A stretch of DNA of 64,000 nt. It comes from Pollenia angustigena (taxonomy: Eukaryota; Arthropoda; Insecta; Diptera; Polleniidae). Where the stretch lies: the NCBI GenBank assembly GCA_930367215.1, contig OV884058.1, positions 202,572,208 through 202,636,207 of the forward strand, read 5' to 3'. The number at the start of each line of letters is the position of its first letter. Position 1 is the first letter of the stretch. Made by a program: the position numbers and the translations under genes. Below, in pieces: positions 41,666 to 53,826 of the stretch. A model generated the notes under the pieces. That model was not told the origin of the DNA, did not search any database, and saw only the letters and a list, made by a program, of their open reading frames with translations.

Positions 41666-42942
41666 ACAGTACAACAGCCAATCTGGGGGGTGAGAAATTC
41701 CAAGTCAGGGTGATGGTACTAGGTCAGTATAGTAAAAGCCTCAAAGGGTTTGGCGTTCGTATGTGTCAGTTTTTTTTTATGACATTTTAAAATTTTTCCT
41801 TATCTTGATGTTTTTTCGCTTAGTTGTAACATTTTGGCAAAAACGTAGTTTAACATAACTCGAGAACCACTTGTCCGATTTTGATGAAACAAATTTAGAA
41901 TTCAAAAAAAATAAGAATTACAATTTCTCTAATCTGTTTCTATACCGTTTTCCTATATGTGCAACACTTTCGAAGTTAAAAATGAATGTATGAAGAAAAA
42001 AAATATTTTTTGCCCAAAAAATTTAAATTTTTTATTTTTAATTCATAAAAAATCCAAAACAGAAAAAAAAGTTTCAAGTCCTATTACTTTCACGTGAAGT
42101 CGCATAACTTATGAAATAAATGAGACATAAATCATGAAAATCGATGAACGCGTTTCGCTTTTATTAACAATTAAGTCATACCTTCACTTATTTTTTTCAA
42201 AAATTTATTTCAAAAATTTGCTCGATAAATAGCTTTTGCTACTGCTGTGGTCAATATGTCTCAACACATAAAAAAAGGGGAAATTTCAGTACTGATTTTG
42301 TTCAAACATACGAGATGTACTTCAACCAAAATGTTATAGTGAACGAAAATTGGGTACCAAATATAGTGTGTAAAAGCTGCTACAACCGGCTAATGGACTG
42401 GAAAAATAGAAGACGTGAAAGTATGCCATTCGGTATCCCAATGACTTGGACTAATCCTGGCGAAGGTCACAATCCATTGAATTGCTATGCATGTGCGAAT
42501 AAAGGAGCCGCAAAAAGGATAAGAAAATCGTATAATTACGTTGGTGTTGCCAGTGCGGCAGCACCATTGCCTCATTCGGATCACATTCCTGTGCCAAAAG
42601 CTTCTAACCCAGATATTTTCTCTTCTACGACTGCTCCGACATATCATGCACGTGATGATCCCCCATATGAGCCATCAGTATCCAATGAGCCAATTTTAAT
42701 AAATCAAAATAAGCTTGATTCAATTGTTGCCAAGTTGGAATTAACACAGCATAAATCGGAAGAGCTGGCTTCCATTTGGAAATCAAACAATTTGTTGGCA
42801 CCCGGTGTGAAAGTCACAGCTTATCGAAGTCGTCAGGCAACACTCCAAATTTTATTCCTTGTTAATGATGAAAAAACTTCTGCATATTGCCTGGATGTAG
42901 GAAAATTGATGGACGCAATGGAAATAAAATATGAAGCAGATG

Positions 42943-45425
42943 TAGGGTTGCCATACGTACTGTTTTAAGCAGTACATGTACTGATTTTTTGCAATTGTAC
43001 TGTTTTATGCACAACTCCTAAAGCCTAGTACTCTGTTCAATTTTGTGAAAAATGTTGAGCAACATTGATTATTCCACATGAAAATTTTGGCATTTATCAA
43101 TGTTACCAATCTTGCGAGTTTGTACAATTTGACGTTTTTATTCCTTCAAAGTATGCTACATTGTTTCGTGTATGTAAACAAACGCCACATGTATTTTACT
43201 AAAATTATTTTTTTTTAATAAAAAATTTAATAAAAAAAAAGTAAATATGGATAAAAAACTGTTACCGATTGTGTTATTTAAATTTTTTATTTCTTTTTTA
43301 ATATTAAGTTCATACTTTTTTGCTTTTGCTTAAAATTCCACGTGAAATAAAGGCCGCTTACATTATTTCGCAGTTGTAAAAAAAATGTTGCCAGAAACAT
43401 TTCGGTACTTTTTCACAAAATAAACAGAGTACAACTCCATCAACATTATTTCATAGATATTCCGCACAAGATTTTTTCATATGCATTTTGACAGCATTTC
43501 ACGTGAAATGTTGAACAGAGTACCAGGCTTTAAACAGTACGCAAATGTACTGTTTTTTACACTTTGTACTGTTTTTTGTACTGTTTTTTTTTGCTCAGTC
43601 TATATTTAACAGAACTAGCTTACAAAAAATTATGTTGTGTTAAAAAAAAAAGTTTGAAAATAATAAGAGTTTTTTCGCTGGGGTCATTGTTTTCTCATAA
43701 ATACACAGTAGAAATCTAAATTATAATGGGTGGCTGTAGTGGTATATTTTCGTATTGTTATGATTTTAGGGCTACCTCTTTCAATAGTCTTTCCCTTTCC
43801 ACACCTGAGAAAGACAAAAATAAAATCTAAATTTTTTTTAAGTACTAAAAAAATACTTATTGCAACACAGTTATCGTTAATTTTTAGAACTTTTTTAATT
43901 TTCGGGCATGTTCTGGAAATCGAAATCACGTAAAATTGAAAACAAACAAATTTGGAAAATTATCCGTGTTTAAAAATTTAAAAAAATACCTAATACCTTT
44001 GAGGACCACTTTTCTTTACATAAACTACTGAAATAAGAAAAAGATAAGTTAATTTTTACAAAATTTTTTTTGAAAATATTCATCGTTTTCAATTGCACTT
44101 GATTTTAAATATTTTCAGATTTTGTGTAATAAAAATAAACCAAACTATTTTTTTTTTTTTTTTTTTGATTTTATAGATTAATGGCCAATTTCACCAAGTT
44201 TAGGTTTAATTAACTTTCATTATAAAAGTCAAAAACCCTATTGTTTTAGTAATAGTTAATTATAGCTGAACTTGGTAAAATTAGCCGTAAATAATTTAAA
44301 AATTATTTAAAATTGGAAAATTAATTTAGGAAACAAACATTTTCTCAAACTCTATATGCTTGGTGCAACTATGTGTGTAGTGTAAATTGCTTTAAATACG
44401 AATATGTTTAAAGAAAATCGTACTTACAAAATCAATGAGTTAATTGTATTGAACTAAGTAAGGATTTTCTCCTTTCTTATATGGCTTACAGCAATGTAAT
44501 GGTTTTCCTGGCCAAATGCTTCGTTTGTGGTGTTTGCTTTTTAAACGCAAATGGAGTAATTTCATATGTATATTTATGAAATGCCATAAACTGGAAATAA
44601 TTCCTTTGACGTTACACATTTTAAGTGTATTTCTTTCTTTATATAATTGTTGTTGCATATTCAATCAAAAGTTTTAAATATTTACCCCAATTTCAACTAG
44701 TTCAGTTAAAACCAGTGTTCGAAATAAACACTAAATATCGTTCTTTAATGTTCGGTTCGGTAGATTTGAGGAAAACACAAACGCTTATAGTGTTTGTGTA
44801 GAAATTCATTAAAAAAAATAACGTTTCCCTGTTTGTCATCTTTCGAACACAAAAATAATGCTGTTTTCATCATACTCAACAAATGATGAGAACATTAAAT
44901 TCCGTTCGGCTCGTTAATGTTCGTCGCTTTTTCTGATAAAAAAAAAACCAAACATTTTTTACAAAAACAAAATACACACACGAAAAAACATTATAGAACA
45001 TTAAAATTTAATGTTTTTCTACAGTATCACTACAATTGTTCTGTTTTTTAACGAAGAACCGAACATTATATAATGTTCGGTTCTTTCTTGAAAGTAGTTA
45101 CGAACGGTATTAAGGTTTGTGTATGTTTACACAAACACTAAAAAAATAGATATCGTTCTTCGGTGTGTGAGCCGAACGCTAAATAATGTACTGTTTATTT
45201 TCGAACACTGGTTAAAACTAACTATTACTTTAACTTCCAGCTTACAATATGTTTTGACAGCTTGAACTGATAGTTAATTATAGCTGAACTTGATGAAATT
45301 GGGGGTTACTTATTAAAACAAATGGTAATGTTGTCGTCAAAAAAAATGTACTGTTTTTTTCTTGATTGTACTGTTTTTATGTATTCAATGTACTGTTTTT
45401 CCGAATTTAAAATCTGGCTACCGTA
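42943..45425. mobile_element. hAT element in the transposase exon, TAGGGTTGCC/GGCTACCGTA ends
   Basis: Perfect 8-bp duplication AGCAGATG (42935-42942, 45426-45433). Subterminal TGTACTGTTTT repeats as in 34316-36227, same family in inverse orientation. Contains two smaller insertions: one with CCTAGTACTCTGTTCAA / TTGAACAGAGTACCAGG ends (about 43023-43530) and one at 44713-45210. Confidence 0.92.
44713..45210. mobile_element. Small hAT MITE, CAGTGTTCGAAA ends
   Basis: CAGTGTTCGAAATAAACA at the left, TGTTTATTTTCGAACACTG at the right, perfect 8-bp duplication GTTAAAAC (44705-44712, 45211-45218). The 498-bp interior repeats AATGTTCGGTTC-like phrases. Nested in the 42943-45425 hAT, i.e. third level. 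Confidence 0.92.
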
Positions 45426-47119
45426 AGCAGATGACTGGAGATTATTTATTGACAGTTCAAAACTCAGCTTGAAAGCGGTTTTACTGCATAAGACCAATAA
45501 AAAACCTTCAGTTCCAATCGCCTATAGTACAGAAACGAAAGAAACATATGATGCACTGGAAAATATTTAAAAAATGGTTAACTACGCCAAACATATGTGG
45601 CGCATATGCTGCGATTTAAAAGTTGTAGCAATGCTTTGCGGTCTTCAAAGCGGCTATATAAAATATATATGCATGCCACGGATGGAAACTCAGAGAGCAC
45701 AGCAGGTTATAAACGGCCAATATTATTCGTGAGCCTCTAGTGCCGAAGGAGAAGATATTGCTGCCTCCACTGCATATTAAACTTGGAGTTGTTAAGAATT
45801 TTATCAAAACTGTCGCCAAAAGAGATGAAGTTTTCTTGTGTTTGAAACAAATTTACCCGAGACTCAGCGAAAGTAAAATTAAAGAAGGTAAGTTATAATA
45901 TCACATTCATTTTCCATGATTTTCCATCTTAACAAATTAATTTTTTCCAATCAGGCGTACTAAATGGTCCAGATATACGAAAGCTGATTAAAAGTGACGC
46001 ATTCAACAATATTTTGATTGACGCTGAATTGAATGCATTGCAGGCAATCAAAGAAGTAATAGAAGGCTTGTTGGGAAAGCATCGTTCTAACAACTACGAT
46101 GTTTCTGTCGCAGGGATGTTAAGAGCATTCTCGGAAATTGGTGTCCACATGTCCTTGAAAATCCATTATTTACATCATCATCTGGACTACTTCAGCAAAC
46201 AATTGGCTATCGAATCTGATGAACAAGGTGAACGCTATCATCAAGTTGCTATGCCATTTGAAATGAGGTAATACTGATTTTTTATTTTTTCAAACTCATT
46301 TTAATAAAACAAAAACTTACAGATATAGAGGCAAAAAGTCGCCGAGTGCAATAATTGCGGAAATTTGCTGGTGGAGTAAGCTTGTGTGGCAAGACAAGGA
46401 TGATATTGATGATAAAGAATTAGAAACTGGGAATTATTTCCTTGTGAAGGTTACTTTATATTTTATTAAACATTTTTTCATTTTTCGAATTTATTCTATG
46501 AGTTAAATTTCAGGTCTGTATTTTATAAAGCTTTTTTGTAATAGTTCTATTCTTTTAATTTTTCAGAAATGACTTTATACACTATCAGACTATTATATTG
46601 TATTTTCTTTTTACATTTTACCTTAGCCTTCCTTTGGAAAGCAATGAAGTTTATTGAATGTACAGAAAAATTTACAATTATTAGACACCAGCAGAATGTA
46701 ATGCATTTTCTGGCCCGCTACGGCCTTCGTCAGCATTCTTTGTGTCTCACTGGATAGTGTTACTTTATAAATTGAATGTATTTAACTCAACTGACAAAAA
46801 CTGACACATACGAACGCCAAACCCTTTGAGGATTTTACTATACTGACCTAGTACCATCACCCTGACTTGGAATTTTTCACCCCCCAGACAATAATCCCAA
46901 AATGTTCCATAGTGTTATCAAATATTGATAAAAAATAAGATTTGTATGTTTTTTTTGTTACGTTTTTATTACATGATCTTTATGAATTGTGAGTAATTAT
47001 TATTTTAAGTTTGTTTTTATTATATTTTTTACAAATAAATAATACCTATATGTTCATGAAATATGAGTATATACTGGAAAATTAAGTTTTTTTCATACAA
47101 CTTAAAAAGTATTTATATT

Positions 47120-47281
47120 TGGTATAAATAAAAACAAAAAAAAATCCCGAAAAATCCCGAACATTTTTCAAAAATCCCGGGATTCAAAATATCCCGAAAA
47201 TCCCGAAATCAGGATCCCGAAATATTTTCTTCAATCCCGAATCCCGGGATTCAAAAAAACCAATACCTATTGGAAGCCCTA
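47120..47281. repeat. End fragment of a CCCGGGATT-type hAT
   Basis: Dense AAATCCCGA / ATCCCGGGATT repeats and an end CCTATTGGAAGCCCTA, resembling the ends of 61413-62843. No matching left end found; truncated. Confidence 0.5.
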
Positions 47282-48245
47282 GTCGAGAACAAATGTATCC
47301 CTATTAGCCAATCTCATCCTATTTATGTAGCTATCTATACTTATTGTTACTTTTGTCAAGCTATTTCCTGATCTTCCTTATTCTTCAGTGTTTGAACCAA
47401 ATCTTGCCCTTCCGTTATAACTTTTAAAATTGGAAAATGTTTTCTTTCTGTTGGTCAAATGTGTTTGTGTCCTAACGAAAGAACCCATTGTGCATCTATT
47501 CGTATATCTATCTTAAGGTAGAAGTACATAACTCGCGTTAATTCGTCGACGCACAGTGGCTGAAAATTTTATTTCATTGGCCAAAAGTCCAATTTTTGTT
47601 TGTCACCGATTTCAAAAATTTTTATTTGATTTAATAGTAAACATATTAAAACTAAGGTAGCCAAAAAATTATGTCAAAATATTGGTAATTGTGGTTGTGC
47701 CATGTTGTTAAACACAACATTTTTTTTAATTCAGAAAAAAGTGTTTTTTTTTAATATTTAACCCGAAAGAAATTATCATTGCACAAAAACGATCAGCGAT
47801 AATGACCTGCTTGCTTTTTTGCTAGGTTGGTAGTCTTGTTATCTTTAAAAAGGAAATATTTGCGACTATTGTGTTATTTATATTTGAGATGTTAGGACGT
47901 ATTTTCTAAACTACTATATAACCCTATTTATCTCTTGTACCCGTTTGGACCCGTCTGTTTAACACTTTTTTAATTTTAATGAATTTACTCCAAAAAAAAT
48001 TTCTAAACTATGTACTATATTTTTGTCAAATTTCAACTTTAGTAGAAGATAACTTTTGCGGATCAGAAGGGATTAAGAAGGTAAAACCACTGATAGAAAT
48101 GTAATTTTAATGAAATTACTCAAAAAAATAATTTTTTTTTAAATTGTTTTTTTACAATATTTTTTTTATTCCGCAAAAATTTTTGCAGAAGTAACAGAAA
48201 TCATGTGCTATTGTTTTCAAAAAAAATTGTATGATATAGGGTAAA

Positions 48246-48858
48246 TTGATCGTGATCGAACATAATACAGGTAGCTTTTTATATTATAAAAAGCCGAAAC
48301 AAGGGTCAGACAATACAAATGATGGCAATACCGCAAGAAGATTCTTTTCAGATCCAGAAACAGCATCTGAAATAACAGGTGTTGATTTTAACCTCATTTT
48401 TAGATTTAAAATAATCCAAGAATACTTGCAATCAAGAAATTGACTCCAGCAAATTTGGAGATTTTGCTAAGGAAACTGCAAAAATATATACAACCAAGTA
48501 CCCATGGAGAAATATGTCTGCTACAGTTCATAAAATCCTTTATCGTGGAGAAGATGTCATTAAATATCATTTGGTGCCACTTAAAGATTTATCAGAGGAA
48601 GCTCAGGAAAAAAGGAATGAGGATTACAGATTTTATAGAGAGCTCAATACTAGAAAAATTTCACGAAATTCCACTAATGAAGATCTATTTCATATATTAT
48701 TGGCAACGCCAGATCCGTTCATCTCCAGTATTCGAAATCAATGGAAAGTGGAACATCGGGATTTAGATGAAGTCAAAAAACTACTAAAGAACAGAAATAA
48801 CACAGAACACAATCTGGAATATTTGCAATCAATCTTTCAATTAAATGAACAATTATAA
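48246..48858 (+). pseudogene. C-terminal part of an arthropod multi-copy transposon protein
   Basis: Reads KPKQGSDNTNDGNTARRFFS, ETASEITGVDFNLIFRFKII up to a frame break near 48430, then in another frame EIDSSKFGDFAKETAKIY, SATVHKILYRGEDVIK, PLKDLSEEAQEKRNEDYRFY and NEDLFHILLATPDPFISS, ending at 48858. NTARRFF, ITG, HKIL.G...I, LSEEAQE.RN and the final LL..DP.IS are the landmarks of another repeated 'uncharacterized' arthropod family. The N-terminal part is missing. Function unknown to me; transposon context suggests a transposase. Confidence 0.65.
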
Positions 48859-49059
48859 TTCATTAGATCTAAGACAGACATTGTATTAGTAAAAAAAAAA
48901 TAATAATAAACAGAAACTCACATTGTTACAAAAGCTTTTAAAATCTATTGCTGCTATTATTTTCAAAATGTTTTTTTAATCCACATATGTATGAAATGTT
49001 TTAATAAATAAATAATTGTAAACAAATTTGAAAGCAAAATTTTTTTATTTTCAGCAATA

Positions 49060-49662
49060 CCCAGCAAAAACTTTGCTTACAAAGTAAGCAGAAAAATAAT
49101 GAGAATTTGACGAGCCGTCTACTTACTTTTCTACTAGAAAAAGTACTTATTTCTGTTCGAGATGTCCCAAAAGTAATCCTTTATAATTTAGCCTATTATA
49201 ATCTAAAAAATAATATGTTTTTTTTATACTTAAAATTTTTATAAAAATATATAGTTACACAAAGTCAATAAAGTAAATATGTTTTTATTTTTTTTTAAAT
49301 TTTTTTTTTAATTATTTTATTTTTATTTTTTCTTATTCTATTTTACTTTATTTTTTTTTTTTTTTTTCTGTCTCTGGCGGGATTTGATACCGCAACCTCG
49401 GTGCTGATAGACTAGCTCTCTACCAGCTAGTCTACCGGGGCAGTGTAGTTTTTGTATTAAAAAACTATTTTTTTGACTATAATGACTATATTTAATTTTT
49501 ATTGTCATAATGAAAATATAAATTTTTCTGTATATTTAAGATATAATAATAAAGTTATTATTTAACATATAACTAATAATCCAAAAAGTGGCGAATAAAG
49601 CTACAAAGTAATGAATTCTTGAAGTCATTAAAAGTAGGATTGTAAGTAAAGTTTTTGCTGGG
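49060..49662 (-). mobile_element. TA-flanked MITE carrying a tRNA-like sequence, copy 2
   Basis: Inverse of 40321-40919: CCCAGCAAAAACTTTGCTTA at the left, GTAAGTAAAGTTTTTGCTGGG truncated form at the right, TA flanks. The tRNA-like part is 49368-49441 on the minus strand with a damaged B box (ATCAAATCCCGCC). Confidence 0.88.
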
Positions 49663-49977
49663 TAATAGCAAAATTTCCAGTGGATTTTACTATTTTTTTA
49701 TGTTAAAATTTTTTTTAAAGTGTAAACTTTTAATTTTTTGAGTGTCCCATTATTACAAAAAATGTTAATGATTATTATTTAAATCTCAAAATTACATTTT
49801 TAAATAATAAATAGAAATAAAAATAAACCATATTGCAGGCCAAAGTTAAAAAAATCTAAAGTTCCACTTTGCCCTTAAATTCCGCAATAACTACTCAACC
49901 GATTTAAATGAAATTTAAAGTGGAGAAAGTTTAAGAATCTATCTGGCCAATGAAAAACGATTTTCAGCCACTGTGCG

Positions 49978-50448
49978 AAGTTTGTCGTGCGTTTTAAAAT
50001 TTTAGCGCATGAAAAATTGCAAGTTACACAACGCGCGTTTCTAAAGCCATTACTATCAGCTGTTTTTTATTTGTTTCCTTATTTGTGCAATGAAAACGGA
50101 TTCAAAAGTTTATCAAGATTTTATTATTTTATTGAATTTACTCTTTTTATATAAATATTGTATGTTTTTTAAGCTCTTCAATAAGTTTTTCTTTCATGAT
50201 TCACAAATTTGTTAAATTATTCTTTTTTTATTGTCAGCTGGTTTCTTGTCAAAAATACACAACGCGTTAAAAAGTTCAAAGTTAACCAACTTTCTCGCGC
50301 AAACGCGTCAAAATATTTTGCATGCAACTTGTTCTATGGAAAACCACTAGCTTAACTTTTTTTGCAAGAAGTCTACAGAGCGCGCGCGCACTAACGCCTT
50401 TAGTCTTATTTATAAACCACTTATTATAAAATTTTATAAATTTTTGCG
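49978..50448. other. No recognisable feature
   Basis: AT-rich with an ACAACGCGCG / CGCGCGC stretch near 50030 and 50380. No gene or element ends seen. Confidence 0.4.
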
Positions 50449-50647
50449 CCAGTAAAAGAATCAATCAAAAATAAAATCACTTTTAATTAAATATTTAATC
50501 AAGTGAATTAAAATTTTAATCAATTGTATTAAATATTTAATTGACTATATTTCAATTAAACGTTTAATTCACTTGATTAAATGTTTAATTAACCTGATTA
50601 AATATTTAATAAAAACTGATTTTATTTTTGATTAATTCTTTTACTGG
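50449..50647. repeat. 199-bp palindromic MITE
   Basis: CCAGTAAAAGAATCAATCAA at the left faces TTGATTAATTCTTTTACTGG at the right; interior consists of alternating TTAATCA / TGATTAA palindromes. A diverged relative lies at about 50750-50890. Confidence 0.75.
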
Positions 50648-50721
50648 CTCAAAAAATTTTTTCTGTGCCTTATTATTTTTTCTGTAAATTTACCAAATTT
50701 TCAAACTTCCTCTTGTGTCTA

Positions 50722-50960
50722 CACAGAAAAAATTCTCCAAAATTGTTCACCAATTAAAGCATTAATCAAAAACAAAATCAGTTTTAATTAAAAATTTAAT
50801 CAAGTGAATTAAACGTTTAATCAAGTAAATTAAACTTTTAATTAATACTATTAACTGGTTTAATTGATACTATTAACTTGTATACTGGTGCAAATTTAAT
50901 TATTTGTTTAATTAATATCACAAATTTTTTCATTGAAATCAAGTTTTATTTTTTTCTGTG
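50722..50960. mobile_element. Short TA-flanked MITE with CACAGAAAAAA ends
   Basis: CACAGAAAAAATTCT at the left and TTTTTTTCTGTG at the right, TA on each side. Shares end sequence with the 1 kb MITE but has a different interior (TTAATCAAG repeats). Confidence 0.75.
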
Positions 50961-51272
50961 TATTTTTGACCCATTAAAATTCCTTGCTACTTTATCTTCA
51001 AAATCCAAAAATTTTGTGTATTCTTCTTTATTAAAATATCCTATTGCACTTCCCTCATTAATTGATGTTGTTCATTTATCCTCAAATTCAGAATTTTATG
51101 TTGTAGATCTTGTATACAGGGTTTAAAAATACTAATATATTAGTCATAAATATGCATAATTTTAAACACAAACTGACAGAAAATCTAAAAATATTAAATA
51201 ATCCACTATCGTAATATATTTAAATGCATCGCTGTATTAATATAATTTCTAGTATTACACAAAAATATTTAA

Positions 51273-53126
51273 CCAGTGGTAACTTTTTAATATTACAATG
51301 CGCAAAATATTAAATATTTCGCCGTATAAATATATTTTATATCGTAACTTTAACATATTTTTTGTCACCATAAATATTAAATGTTTTGTTTCTACAATAT
51401 CAATATATTCCTACCACACATTACAAACTGCCGCAGTATATGCGAAATGTACGAATATAAATAACATAACAAAACAAAATATGCCGTCTTGTTGATCATC
51501 GACTGCCAAAATATGCGACACAAAATATGCGACTATTACACACGACATATTTAAATATTTTAGAGTAAATAGTAAACATATTATTAGTCGAAAAATAAAC
51601 TAATAATAGTCACAATATGAAGAAAAAATTTTTTTTTGTGTGTAAATACAAAAAAAAAAAAAAAAAAAGAGAAAATTTAAAATAAGAAAATCTTTGAATG
51701 TAAGTATGTGTAGGAAGAAGTAAATATAATTGTTTGATGGTTAATTTATTGAAAAAAGGCAAAATATGGTTGAAAGGTGAGTTTTATAGTTTGAGTGCAA
51801 AAATATAAAAAATATTGAAAAGTTAACTAATGTTTTAAGAAAATATATACATATGTACATAGTTTGTATTTATAATAATATTTAATTTATAAACAGCCAT
51901 AGGGAGTGTTATATCAAAGACAAAATTAAATGGGAGTTTGGACTAGTTGTTCAAAAATAGAGTTAATGTACAAAAGTGCGTTTGTGTTGTGAGAAATTTA
52001 TTTACATCAGACAAAGTATCTTTTATAAGGACAAACATTTTTATGCGTGGGTGTGTAGATCATAGTTTTATTACGTATGCATTTTGTTTTTAGCTTGGCT
52101 CATTTAATTGTTGATGATAATGGATGAATTGAAAATAGAACAACCAATCGCACTCTTGTAATAGAAGCTCAAAAAAAAAGGATGTTGTGTAAATGTAGGT
52201 AGGAGGCTGCTTATATATGATCTTCTAGAGAAAAGAACATTTAAAGAAGTGATCAGTTGTAAAGACCATGCATATAAATATGTATGTATGTATGAATGTC
52301 TGTATGTATGTATGTATGTATGTATGTATATGTAATTGTTAGCGACAAAGTAAACTTAGAAACTTGATATTGTGTTTTGCGTTATACAAGTTGATTTAAA
52401 AAAAAAACATTGTTATGACTTTTCTTGTTTTTTATAAGTATGTAATTTGGAAAAGAAATGTTTTTTCAGACAATTGTTGTTTTTTATTTGCGCCTATCAT
52501 AAATATATTTTTTAGGTAAAACACTTTTGTTTGCACTTGCGTAGATATTTATAAATAAAGCAATAATTATGACGCCAACATTAACGAAACCCAAATTTGC
52601 ATGCAAGTAGCAATCCTTTTTTATGAACTTTTTTTTTGCCAATTTTACACACTTGTGACCTTTTCATTTGTTGTCGCATATACATACATATGACAAACAA
52701 GTGCAACAATACCTTGTGGAATCACAACAACAAATGTATGCAAATTTATGATCTATTTTTTAGCGGAAAATAAAGGGTTATTTACTTTTTCACTTGTTTT
52801 TTTTACATAAGGAAAAGGAAACGAGTGTATAAATTAGGTCGAACAATCTGACAAAACGACAGTTGTTTAATTTGATTTTTAACGTTTGGTCTTAAGAAAA
52901 TATTTTTTACAAGTAATAAACAATAATGGAAAAAATATATGATTATTTTGATGTGTTTGATATTGAGGACAAAGTTTTTTGCAAAATATGCAAAAAACAT
53001 TAAATACAGCCCAATTATGAATACAAATTCCCCGGTATTTTTTCCCTTTTCCCATTTTTACAATTAAATTTACATAGGAAAAATGGGAGAAGGGAGAAAA
53101 CTCCCGGGGAATTTTTATTTCTGTTG
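51273..53126 (+). repeat. Left arm of the hAT palindrome
   Basis: Inverted copy of 53629-55490. Near the inner end (52926-52999) the plus strand starts MEKIYDYFDVFDIEDKVFCK and ICKKH, the BED-type finger start of a hAT transposase, cut off by a GC-richer palindromic insert (CCCAATTATGAATACAAATT...CTCCCGGGGAATT). Contains an (ATGT)n microsatellite at about 52280-52327. Confidence 0.9.
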
Positions 53127-53826
53127 CCAAATTTTTAGACTTAGTTGAGCCAGCTCCTTTTAACTCGATCATTCCAATTACTCTAGAAATAATATTTCCG
53201 TGATTCCAGTATTGTAAACTGATTCCAAAGATGATCCTTTCTAATCGAGTCGCACTATCAATTTTAATAGAAAATAATTTATTTGACAGTCCACTTTGAA
53301 TTAAACCACGAAGTTTAGTCACAACATCACATAAAATTTTTTTGGCATTGTCCGAGTTTAAAGAAAACATTTGCCCGCTGTTTGTTTTTAATGCACTTCA
53401 TATAGGTTTCAAAATATTTTGCATGTTATTGCTGTTTAAAATAACAAACGCTAATCCATTTTCAGTGAACAATCCTATATACGATTTTATTATTTCATGT
53501 CGATTAACTGAAATACATGCTTTTACATTTTTTGACTTTATTATGGATTTTTTAAGATCTATTTCAATCTTATGCATTTTAAGTAAATGTGACTTTAAAT
53601 TATAGCTTCTGTTATTATCAGCCCAATTATAAATAAAAATTCCCCGGGAGTTTTCTCCCTTCTCCCATTTTTCCTATGTAAATTCAATTGTAAAAATGGG
53701 AAAAGGGAAAAAATACCGGGGAATTTGTATTCATAATTGGGCTGTATTTAATGTTTTTTGCATATTTTGCAAAAAACTTTGTCCTCAATATCAAACACAT
53801 CAAAATAATCATATATTTTTTCCATT
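53127..53826 (-). pseudogene. hAT transposase, N-terminal half, decayed
   Basis: On the minus strand: MEKIYDYFDVFDIEDKVFCK, ICKKH (53826-53752), then after the ~110-bp insert NNRSYNLKSHLLKMHKIEID, completing a C-x2-C...H-x4-H BED finger. Next VNRHEIIKSYIGLFTENGLA and, after a stop, DNAKKILCDVVTKLRGLI, SIKIDSATRLERIIFGISLQ and SRVIGMIELKGAGSTKSKN. The KIDSATR...ILGI-type phrase is the first catalytic-domain motif of hAT enzymes; here the D is present. Coding breaks off where the left arm begins, so the C-terminal half including the dimerisation domain is gone. Confidence 0.8.

Larger units (their letters stand above)
42232..46506 (+). pseudogene. Putative transposase of the 5.2 kb element, split and decayed
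   Basis: Exon a runs from about 42232 to 42942 (217 codons from the ATG at 42315; the frame is open upstream with FCYCCGQYVSTHKKRG). It has Cys pairs CYCC, VCKSC and NCYACANK, the phrase FGIPMTW, and a region KLELTQHKSEELASIWKSNN. Interrupted by a hAT; beyond it (45434-45887) the same frame continues DDWRLFIDSSKLSLKAVLL, with a TAA at 45568 and a later frameshift before KEKILLPPLHIKLGVVKNF. Introns 45888-45954 and 46268-46322 have GTAAGT/GTAATA donors and AG acceptors; further exons read GVLNGPDIRKLIKSDAF, MSLKIHYLHHHLDYFSKQL, DEQGERYHQ and RGKKSPSAIIAEICW. I recognise this as a widespread arthropod 'uncharacterized protein' family. D (FIDSSK), D (CCDLKVV), H (PPLHIK) and E (EQGERYH) could be a DDE-type RNase H-fold set; that is inference. 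Confidence 0.8.
41683..46887 (+). mobile_element. 5.2 kb DNA transposon with ~92-bp inverted ends, unclassified
   Basis: 41683-41774 (CTGGGGGGTGAGAAATTCCA...CGTATGTGTCAGTTTTT) and 46796-46887 are inverted copies with two mismatches. They enclose an intron-containing gene of an arthropod multi-copy family. A possible 3-bp CAA duplication exists if the ends are taken as TCTGG/CCAGA, but it is not convincing. A 2.5 kb hAT (42943-45425) is nested. The superfamily is not one I can name from the ends. Confidence 0.85.
47550..49977 (+). mobile_element. 2.4 kb inverted-repeat element with second arthropod multi-copy gene family
   Basis: CGCACAGTGGCTGAAAAT...CATTGGCCA at the left faces TGGCCAATG...ATTTTCAGCCACTGTGCG at the right, about 37 bp with mismatches. 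It carries a coding remnant at 48246-48858 and a nested MITE at 49060-49662. No clear target duplication. Superfamily not assigned. Confidence 0.72.

Noticed and set aside
41683..46887. Target duplication of the 5.2 kb transposon
   Set aside because: Only a possible 3-bp CAA depending on where the ends are drawn; 8-bp comparison of the flanks fails.
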